The notes under the pieces are model-generated. The model saw only the letters and a program-made list of their open reading frames with translations, had not been told where the DNA came from and made no database searches. DNA of 64,000 nt from Girardinichthys multiradiatus (Eukaryota; Chordata; Actinopteri; Cyprinodontiformes; Goodeidae), in the NCBI RefSeq assembly GCF_021462225.1, contig NC_061804.1:41107975-41171974 (forward strand). The letters are read 5' to 3'. The position numbers and the translations under genes are program-made. Each line of letters opens with the position of its first letter. The first letter of the stretch is position 1. Below are positions 55,715 through 64,000 of this stretch, in pieces.

Positions 55715-55960
55715 ACGCGCACATGTCTGTCTAACCTTGTGTGGATAAAATCCTGACGGAGCACCGATATTGTGTGGACATTTTGTGTCCACACAAGGGA
55801 AAATGGGTTACTTGGGTTAATGATTGGGTTTACGACTAAGGTATGAATTGAGTTTAGGGTTAGGTGTAGTGTATACAGGTAAGGGTTAGAGTCAGGGTTG
55901 GGCAATGAATGGAAGTCTATGCAAAGTCCCTGTAAGGAAAAGGAAGACAACAACTTGTAT
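55676..55960. repeat. (GT)n microsatellite with telomere-like dispersed repeat
   Basis: (GT)n at about 55680-55710 is followed by GACATTTTGTGTCCACACAAG, GACTAAGGTATGAATTGAGT, then TTTAGGGTTAGGT and GGTAAGGGTTAGAGTCAGGG. It shares the GACTAAGGTATGAATTGA block with 26680-26700, so it belongs to the same family, in the reverse order relative to its microsatellite. Confidence 0.7.
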
Positions 55961-56035
55961 ACGTGTGTGCGCAGATTTCTCCCATGGAAATGCTAACTTG
56001 TTAGAACGGTAAGAAGTCTGTTGTGGGTTAGGGTT

Positions 56036-56396
56036 AGGGACTCCTAGGGTAGCAGCATCAGAGCCAGAGACTTACAAAAGCTCAACAATCTAATAAAGAA
56101 GGCTGGCTCGGTTCTGGGGACTCATCTGGAACCTCTTGAGATAATTGTACAAAGAAGGATTCTTCATAAAATGAAGAACATTATGGAGAACCCTAAGCAT
56201 CTGAGTATCTTCAGTCAGAGCCTTCTTCAGATCTGCTGTGAGACAGACCTACAGGAGATCCTTCCTGCCCACAGTCATCCGCATCTACAACGACTCTTCG
56301 AAGAAACCTAGATAATATGAGCTACAACAACATTTAATTTCCCTTTGGGATGAATAAAGTATTTTTTTATTAAACTGAATTGAATGAATTGAAACT
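56036..56396 (+). mobile_element. L2-like LINE 3' fragment
   Basis: Nearly collinear with 22010-22373: GGTAGCAGCATCAGAGCCAG, AGAAGGATTCTTCATAAAAT, CAGATCTGCTGTGAGACAGA, then TTTAATTTCCCTTTGGGATG and a TTGAATGAATTGAAA tail. A severely 5'-truncated insertion of the same family. Confidence 0.85.
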
Positions 56397-56790
56397 TTGC
56401 AATGCTCAGCAAAGCAGCACTACTGCTACATCCCCAAGTGCAGGTTAAGCCCAATGCGATGGTCGCGGCGGCCAGGGGCCTGCATATGTCCCTGGCAGCA
56501 AGACCGCCAAGCACTGAGGAGGAGGCTACCTCTCCAGAGCACCCAACCCACTGGGCAGGCATTAGCCCACTGCAGTGGCCAGAACTCAAGACCAAGGCTG
56601 GTTGAGATCAGCCAAGAGGAAGAAGCTCACCACTTTGTGAAATGCCCCAAGCTCCCACACACCCAGGCAGGTGAGAGAACCCCAGATGGTTTGGGTCCTT
56701 CATCCCATGCCCTCAAGATTTTGTGCACCAAGATCAGTTGCCTGTGTTAGGGAGAAGGGGATGGGCAAGGTGCTACGAACCCCGTCCCGT
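56397..56790. other. GC-rich patch of unknown origin
   Basis: Directly after the LINE tail the base composition rises sharply (GATGGTCGCGGCGGCCAGGG, CCACTGCAGTGGCCAGAACT). Two short + strand ORFs overlap without a recognised domain. It may be a fragment of a decayed gene or retroelement. Confidence 0.3.
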
Positions 56791-56984
56791 TTAACAGTCA
56801 TTTACTGATATGCCTCATATTTTGTCACCACTGTGTGCTCTCTGAGTTACAAACTTGGTGATAAATGAGCTTCATGTAGTACCAGTATAAAATAATTTGA
56901 ATATCATGAAAAAGTTATATATTTTTTGCCATTCTTTTTAGAAAGTGAAACTCATTTGATAGAGTTTACTGAGTACGTGCTGCA

Positions 56985-57065
56985 GCTAATGACTATTTTA
57001 ATAATCAATTAATCGGTCGATTATTCTTTTAATTAATCGATGAATCAGACAAAAAAAAAATGTTT
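56985..57065. repeat. AATTAATCGATTAAT-type repeat tail
   Basis: GCTGCAGCTAATGACTATTT, then AATCAATTAATCGGTCGATT and TTAATTAATCGATGAATCAG, form a palindrome-rich module that I recall as frequent in fish genomes. The host family is not resolved. Confidence 0.45.
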
Positions 57066-58380
57066 TCAATTGTTACCCTTCACCCTTCAAAATAGAATAT
57101 TTGGACTGACAGAGCAAACAAGCATACAAAAAAACAAACAGATTGCTGCTTAAGTATTTTGTCACAATAATATTAAATAATAAAAAATAAACTAGAAACA
57201 TTTGCATTTCCTGCGAAAATGCAACCCTCTGCATTTATCGAGGCTTAGGACCGAGACATATAGGACACAGAACACTGGCCCCCTTTGAGACTGCATTAGA
57301 TTCTCCAAACTGTAAATGTGCATAATTTGAATTAACTTTAAATGACAAAAGTGATTACAAAATATTAGATCAATAGTCTTTATTATTGTCACAAGTTACT
57401 TACATACAGTACAGCAAATTTACCTCAGAGCCCAGAGTAAATGTTTTTTTAAAAACAGTGTTTGACTATAAAAAAAATGTAAATATGTTAGCATCCCAAA
57501 CAGAAGCTCTTATAAGCCATTTTTGTTACTAGACTTTTTTTTATCCTCAAGGGGTTAACATTTCTCATACAGCAGTAATATTTGTTAAATGTTATACAAA
57601 GAAGAAGCACCAGGATAAGGTTAGAAATGTTACATCTGCTTAATGTCATCCATTGCTAACAATATGTATATTGAATGACTCAAAGGCCACTGAACAATGG
57701 TGTTGCTGTTATTTTATAAACAAACCTAAGCATCCACATTTACATGAACACACAATTTTCAGGGACATGTACCATATAGGATATACTGTTTTTTTATGTA
57801 GTATTTAGAATAAAACTGTTTTATTTCATTGTTCATGATAGGCACATTGGCAAACTAAGAAAGATGGTGGGTTTGAGGCAGATTTCAGTTATAATTATAT
57901 TTTACAACAGCATATTTTAACTGAACAACTGGCCCATTTTACCTGAAAATTCTGTTAAATTGTGTGATCAAAATTGTCTTTTCAATATAAACATACATTG
58001 CTTGTAGAAGTTATTTATTCCTAACTGATGCAGTAACATTTTCTTAATGTCAAATCCTAACACAACTCAAAAATTCCAATGAGAGATTATACCATTGCAA
58101 CAAAAAAATACATTTAAGGCTGCCTAAACAGTCATTGTAGGCCATGTATGTGTATTCAAGGCAGTAATAAACACCTTTTGTCCTCCTAAATCGACAACAT
58201 GGAACTACATTTGAACATTATCTAATTATCATAAAGAAGTTTCCTTCAGGAGGAAATAGAGTATTGTTGCCTTATATGTTTCAAATAAACACATATTGAT
58301 TATATTTCCTGAGCCACAAGTTCTAAAACCATCTCTAAAAAACAAAGGACTATTAATAAGCGGTTTACAATTCATGTTGT
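57066..58380. other. Intergenic stretch, no recognised feature
   Basis: AT-rich; no coding, RNA or repeat signal that I can support upstream of the MICU2-like gene. Confidence 0.4.
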
Positions 58381-58493
58381 TTACTCTGGTGACGCCAAAG
58401 TGGGCGTTCCGATGTGGCTTGGTTCGCTAACGACACAGCAGCTACGGAAGCCGTCGCGTTTGCGCAACAGGGCAGCTAGTGAGCTTCCTGAAA
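58381..58493 (+). promoter_or_regulatory. Probable promoter-proximal/5' UTR region of the MICU2-like gene
   Basis: CpG-rich relative to its surroundings (GTGACGCCAAAGTGGGCGTT, AAGCCGTCGCGTTTGCGCAA), directly upstream of the start codon, and without a TATA box. This is typical of a housekeeping mitochondrial gene; exact start not visible. Confidence 0.45.
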
Positions 58494-61400
58494 ATGGCCA
58501 GCTGGGGAAAGTTCGCCGCCGTCTTTAGAAATGTGGTAAGGAGCTCTCGGGTTCTAAAAAGTTTCACAAAATGCAGAGTTATCGGTTCCGGTATTTTGGG
58601 CTCTGTCATTGGAACCGGAGGACTCTGTTATTACTACTATCAGCATGCTAACAGCAGGATTCTACCCTTCGCTGTTCTTGCAGAGGAAGAAAAGGTAAGT
58701 ACACATCCCGCTGAGATTTATTTTATAGAAAATACTTTAGTATTTTTCCACGTTTTCCTCAACTTGTCTGAAAGATGACGACAAACTGAATTAAAGAGAT
58801 AGGCATTGCTTTTAAAGGCGTAAACACTAAGTTATATGAACCAGCGCACTCTAGCGGCGTCCAGAGGATACTGTATATAAACAATGTTTAAAAAAAACTG
58901 ACGTTGTCTTCATTTGTAGCATTTATTGGTAAAGTATCATTCTGTGTTTAAATTGGAACATACTTTGATTTATGTTTATCTTAAATCTGTGCATAGTCAA
59001 GTGTTCCTTCATTGGTTAGGTAAAAGCTGCTGGGTGCTTGGCGCAAAGAGGAAATATTTAGTGTTTAGATCAGTCTGACAGAAAGCTCAGACAGGAACTT
59101 TCAGAACATTGCTATACTGTGTGCTGTTGCAGGAACCTGCAGCTCCTCAGTTGTCTGCCAGAAAGATCCGTTTCACCCAGTTTGCCTCAGTAGTGTATGA
59201 ACTAGAGCCCTACATGACTCCGAGGGACTTCCTGTTCTCTGTTATGCTGGAACAAGTGGATCGTAAGCAGTACAAGTTTACTACACACACCCACACACAC
59301 CTTGTAATATCCATACAATTTAAGTGCTCCCAAACAGCACTTTAAAACGCTTAACGTTAATAAAAGCAATCCTACCCTATTTACATTTTTGTTCTGTTTA
59401 AAGTTTTGCTCCAGCAAATAACATAATAATTACTTTTAGTTTTCTCAAGATTCAAAAACTCTTTACAAAGATTAAATCTATCCAGAGACCTTTCAGGGTA
59501 ATAAATATTTCTAAACGCAATTTGCTTTTAGCATTTGAAAAACAAAGTTTTTATTGATGAGCAGATGGGATTTCCAAGCTGCCATATTATACACAAACCA
59601 ATTCAATTAGCTTTACAATCAGTATTTACACAATCATAAATATTATCAGTTACAGTTGTCCAACATGGAGTCAGAAAAATATCATTCTAATCAACACTTT
59701 TTTGTGTTCATTAGTTTACCTAACCTAGAGTATTTTCATGCGTTTTTCTGCGAAAACCTTTAATTTGTTCAGACACGGACTCATAAACCCAAATCTTTAC
59801 TCTTTAAAGCACAAGCAAACTTGCAGAACAATGCTAAACCTTTACATTGGCCTGATCGTGTACACACAGCTCGACACACTCAGGCCCAAAGACTGAGTTT
59901 AACTATGCAAATCACAAAAAGGATGTGAAAAAAAAAAAAGATTGAAAATGACAGAAATTCATGTTGAAAGTCTGATAAATAGTACTAAACAGTAGATTGT
60001 GCATTTCAATACCAAATACTATTCAAATGAACCTTAAATAAACACTTAAAAAGTACACACATAGGAAGACAATAATGAGTGAGTCATACAAACATTTATC
60101 AAAATGTCTTAATGTTTAAGAAAGATAGGGCGAATAAAGCCATTAATGTGCCAGTATTACACAAAACACTTTCAAACCTCTGGAAATATCTCTTTTAAAG
60201 TATTGAAACCATATCTAAAGATGGAGGACACAGTAAATGTGTTAGTGGATGCTGGGTACTCCTGCTGTCAGAAATCTTTTCTTTGACTCTGTCTGTATAA
60301 TCCTCACCTCTGTTGGTCCAGATTTATCCCAGCTTTTCTTCTCATCAGAAAAGGCTCTTATTTTGCTGCCCTTGCAGACGCCACACATTTTAATCAAGGG
60401 AAAGCATCCTGCATGCTAGCAGTCTGGTTCCCACACTCCCTGACATGATTTATGTTGTGTTACACACACGTTTTGTCTGCAGATATTCAGATATAAAAAA
60501 AGAAAAACAAGGACAAATAAAAAAGCTTTGTCCCTAGTTTGTCTAGTAGTTCTTCTATTGGTTGCAGTTCCAACTTTCTGTAGTTACTGACAGATCATCT
60601 GTTTGGTCTTCTTTAGGAAAGCTCCAGAAGAGAATCTTAACACCACAGGTAGGTTTACAGCCTCACTGTATAAAAACTGAACATGAAGAGCGGGGTCAAG
60701 GGGTATGTAGTGATGGCATCTGTGCGGTCTTGGCAGGATGTGGACAAAATGTTGAGGGCTGCTTCTAATGCTCGTCCCGGCAGTGATCTGTTCAGAAATT
60801 TAGGGGACAACGGTAAGCTATCTGCTCCTTAACCTCACATTTGAATGTTTCTGCTGTGTGGCTGAGCAGTGGCAATCCAGGTTTCTATGGTGATGTTCAC
60901 TTTTTACCAGCCACCAGTTTCTGTTTAAAAGGTTTCTAAAGGTTAAGTGTATTTGTTTGTGCCTTGCAGGTCTAATATCCTACACCGAGTACCTCTTCCT
61001 GCTGACCATTCTGACCAGTAAGTTAACTGTTTTGGACCAGTGCTTACATGAGCTGCTTTTCTTGTGATTTCTTTTAGGGGACCCATGAGATGTCGAGCTG
61101 AGTTTGTTGTGTTCATAATCTTGTTTTAGATTTTATTTTAACAATTTAGTGCTATTTCTCCAGTCTCCGTTGTTATGTAAAACTTTGACCTGCTAATAAC
61201 AGTTTGGTTGATACTGATTAACTTTAAGATCTATAATGAGGACAGTATTCAGAATGTTTTACATAGCCTTCTAGCTGTGAGCAGGATTATTTATATTAAG
61301 AGAAGGGGTGATGTCACACTGTGTGTGTGAAAACAGTTGCTATATAAAATAACTTTACTAATTTAAAACATAAAGCCATGATTTGGAACAGACAGTTTAG

Positions 61401-63103
61401 TTTATTTAAATGGCATCAATTCACCACAAAGGTTATCTCAAGGCACTTTACAAAACAAGCAGACCCGGTTTATTTACAGAAATATATAGTTAATTCAATC
61501 CAACCATAGACAGTCAGTCAGTGCAGTCAGGTTCTAAAAAGATCCAGCTGATTCCATCAAGTTACTGACTGTGCAGCAATTCCTCCTCTACAACAAGCTT
61601 GTAGTGACAACGGACAGTAGTTTGAATCAAGCCATTAGTAAATAACAATTAACCAGCCTTGAAGTAACAAATGCATGGACTAGTTTTTTTCGTCACTTCT
61701 GGACAGGATATTTCTAATTTTTGCAACATTCCAGAGTCACAAGGAAATCCTCGAAACCTGTTTAATATGGGATTTAGATGACACGTCTTGGTCAAAGATA
61801 ACCCCAAGGTTCTTTACAGTATTACCGGACCCCAATTTAATGTCATCCTGAGTAAGTGATTGACAAAACACTTGTTTTTCAGAGGCTGTGGTTCAAAGAC
61901 AACAACTTCTTGTAGGAATTTAAAAGCAGAAAATCTACTAATCCATGTCTATATGTCTTCAAGACATGCCTGTGGTCTCTAACTAACTGACTGGTTTCAT
62001 CAGGATTTATGGATAAAGCTAAGTATCATCAGCATAACCCTGGAAATTTTCCCATGCTGCCTGATAATTTTACCTGTTAGAAGATTTATCATTAACATGA
62101 ACGAACTGAAATATGTCGAACAAATAAGAGTTAGACCAGCCTAGTGCTGTTCCCTTGGTCCCTGCAGCATCTTTCAGCCTTTCTAAGAGATTATTGGGAT
62201 CGACTAGCAGTTAGCAGACTTTCATGGTCTACTCCTTTTAAGTTGGTTTTAATTTATTTAAAATGGGTCATAGGCTGTCCTAATAGGGTAGTGGGTGGGT
62301 AACAGTACAGATGTTGCAGAGAGGTGTGTTAAACTATAACTCCTGGAATAAAGAGCTTCTCCGGCTCAGATCAGGTTTCCCCAGTGTGTTCACCAATTAT
62401 CAATATAGCTCACCCTGTTTTGTGGACATCACCCAGCAAAACCGGTAGCTGAATGCAGCATGTGGCTGAACATGTTGTCACTGGTCCAATCGAACGGTGC
62501 ACACCCCAGGTTTTGCTAATATTAGTGATTAGCACAGTTAACACAGCTGGCATAACTAAAACAGTGATATCTTTGTATATTCACTAGAGAATGTGTATTC
62601 CCAAATCCTGCTGAAATGTTTTTCAAATCCAGTGCAAATGTTGGATGACAGACAGGTTGAAAACTCAAAACGATCAAATAGAAGAACTTTGCTGTAATAC
62701 GTTCAGTCTTCCTATTCTCTCCTAGTCCCAGTCTCTCTCACTGAAATTAGCTAACATTGAGTCTTCCTTCCCTCTGTAACCCTGTCCACACAGAGGAGGG
62801 TTGTTTTTATGTCACCTGGTAGCACATATGTATGGTGTGTTCACTGATTGGAAAAGATCCCATTTTTTTGTCTCCAACTTGCTGGGCACTGTTTACGTCC
62901 AATCAAGGTAAAAATGAGCTAATTCCAGTCACCGGCCAACTTTTCTCTAAATCTCGTTGCGTTACAGTTTTGTTATCAGAGTCAGGTAAAATTTCCTAAA
63001 TTACATTGTTTCTGTTGCAGAGCCGTTGACAGGGTTTCATATAGCTTTCAAAATGCTGGATGTGGACGGCAATGAGCATGTGGACAAAAAGGAATTTCTT
63101 AAG
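58494..63103 (+). CDS. micu2: MICU2-like mitochondrial calcium uptake protein, first six exons
   Basis: MICU2 pairs with MICU1 in the intermembrane space and gates the mitochondrial calcium uniporter by EF-hand calcium binding (family knowledge). Exons 58494-58694, 59133-59262, 60617-60648, 60737-60812, 60970-61017 and 63021-63103 join in phase (0/1/0/1/1/0). The N terminus is basic (MASWGKFAAVFRNVVRSSRV) and is followed by a Gly-rich hydrophobic segment, as expected for mitochondrial import. Then come RKIRFTQFASVVYELEPYMT and PRDFLFSVMLEQVDRK, DLFRNLGDNGLISYTEYLFL and the first EF-hand (KMLDVDGNEHVDKKEF, ligands D-D-N-H-D-E). MTPRDFLFSVM and the spacing fit MICU2 better than MICU3; MICU1 is excluded by this segment. 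The second EF-hand and the C terminus lie beyond the window. The start is the ATG at 58494 in AAAATGG; an upstream in-frame GTG at 58479 is unlikely. Confidence 0.8.
59263..60616. other. MICU2-like intron 2, no recognised feature
   Basis: AT-rich intron with short CACACAC tracts at 59283-59301. No coding or transposon signal recognised. Confidence 0.4.
61390..62260 (-). mobile_element. L2-clade LINE fragment (minus strand) in MICU2-like intron 5
   Basis: On the minus strand the 3' end reads AAGTGCCTTGAGATAACCTT and then TTTAAATAAAC (61393-61450), the usual L2 tail region. Upstream (62030-61690) lies decayed RT: a YADD-type catalytic box near 62020-62035, CLEDI near 61955-61970, and NLGVIFDQDV near 61780-61815, followed by KSHIKQVSRIS-like sequence. 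Many stops; not active. Confidence 0.65.
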
Positions 63104-63724
63104 GTAAGACTGTGCTTGATGGAAATGATTACATGTAAGATAAAATCACTGTAGGCAGCCTTATCCGTGTTTCAATATTTCAAATGTTTGTTTGCTCTTA
63201 AATGTGAAAATATTGCCACTTTAATGCTGCCAAGAGCTCTACTGATGTTGCTGCAGCTGTAAGTATGAACCCAGACTCCATGCGAAGGTGAGGGAGAGCT
63301 GCAGTCGTGGAATTGTTCTTTGTCTATCCTGTGTTTGTCTTAGATAGCCTTTCAGTTTTGTCAGTTTGTTTGAATGAATGCACCTGCCTTTTTGTTCCCG
63401 TTCCAAGCAGACTTCTCCTATCTGAGGGCAGGAGAAGGCTCCTGACTCTTAGCTTAGGCAGCAGCTACTTTTTGTCCCAGTAGAAGGCATGTTGGCCTGT
63501 GCTGCACCTTGTTTCATGTTACAAGCTGAAAACAAACATCCATTGAGAGGTAGCAGTGCATGGATTTTGATGTTGGTCTGCTTTAAACAGTACTTCTGCT
63601 TTTGCTTTGACTTTTTGGTTAAAATGCAACCAAAAGCAATCTCTGTTTTGTTGATTCTAAAAGTGAAAAGAAGGAAGTAAACCTCATATTCCCTCCCCAA
63701 AGACAGGAGGAGAGGGGGACATTA

Positions 63725-64000
63725 TGTGCCTTACAATCATATTCACAATTTGTCTTATTACAACTAAACACTTTAATGTATTTTAATGGGATTTTGTAAA
63801 ATAGACCAACACAAAGTAGCATATAAGTCTGAATTATAGGAAAAGAATACATGGTTTTCAACATTTTGATTGTCAACCTAAGAGCTTGGGAACTCTGGAG
63901 GAGCTGCAGAGATCCATAGCTCAGGTGAAAATAATCTTTCACAGCACAACTGTTAATCATGAATTCTACAGATCTGGCCTTTATAGAAGAGTAGCAGGAG
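63725..64000 (+). mobile_element. Start of a Tc1-like element, cut by the window end
   Basis: Arm-like sequence (TTTTAATGGGATTTTGTAAA, ATAGACCAACACAAAGTAGC, then ATACATGGTTTTCAACATTT) runs into transposase-like coding remnants from 63880 in one frame (SLGTLEELQRSIAQVK, then YRSGLYRRVAG). Same subgroup as the decayed copy at 24640-25350, judged by the style of its ends. Confidence 0.65.

Noticed and set aside
58494..63103. MICU1 or MICU3 identity
   Set aside because: MTPRDFLFSVM and the segment after it differ from MICU1 and are closer to MICU2 than MICU3; the EF-hand alone would not separate them.
1..64000. tRNA, rRNA or other structured RNA genes
   Set aside because: I looked for cloverleaf-like A/B boxes and rRNA signatures on both strands and found none I could support by eye.

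Overview
The window is vertebrate nuclear DNA, almost certainly from a teleost fish. Genes are split by GT-AG introns, (TG)n microsatellites are frequent, and transposable elements typical of fish are dense: several Tc1/mariner elements with TA target duplications, L2-like LINEs ending in TTGAA repeats, and an L1-like LINE. The species cannot be fixed from sequence alone. All three genes recognised lie on the + strand.

Region 1 (1-17.5 kb) holds the 3' end of a beta-IV spectrin gene (sptbn4): the last spectrin-repeat exons, a large variable exon carrying a 12-residue coding minisatellite and RQ-S-S-EQE motifs, a basic/proline-rich linker, a PH domain split over several exons, the stop at 14453 and a long 3' UTR. 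Its introns hold a Tc1 element with near-identical terminal repeats but a deleted transposase (1679-2940), plus older repeat debris. A short open exon at 11106 could give a PH-less spectrin isoform.

Region 2 (17.5-27.7 kb) is gene-poor. It has one orphan exon-like ORF (18779-18919), an inverted-repeat element into which an L1-like LINE and then an L2-like LINE inserted (about 18972-22460), a dispersed repeat whose relative lies in the spectrin intron, a decayed Tc1 copy, and microsatellites beside telomere-like GGTTAG sequence.

Region 3 (27.7-54.9 kb) is the most unusual part. Splice sites with consistent phases join a KMT5A-like SET domain (29.6-30.6 kb), a tandem array of 18 nearly identical exon-intron units (30.67-43.3 kb, period 715-716 bp, each exon 33 codons and phase 0-0), acidic linker exons, one long exon encoding two zinc-finger-like motifs and a tyrosine-recombinase-like domain with most of its catalytic residues (47.7-49.7 kb), small phase 1-1 tail exons, and a C-terminal Trp-rich SANT/Myb-like segment ending at 54710. 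The spliced model predicts about 1,638 residues. Its long introns hold a Tc1 inside another Tc1, a further complete but broken Tc1, and a decayed copy. The array also carries a higher-order duplication of about six units. I regard this gene as the best candidate for an undescribed system: a chromatin-methyltransferase/recombinase fusion with an expandable cassette of exons.

Region 4 (55-64 kb) has LINE and microsatellite debris, then the first six exons of a MICU2-like mitochondrial calcium-uptake regulator (58494-63103, continuing past the window), with an L2 LINE in its fifth intron and the start of another Tc1-like element at the window edge. The three genes show no obvious shared pathway; their adjacency looks like ordinary synteny with an inserted or expanded lineage-specific gene between two conserved ones.
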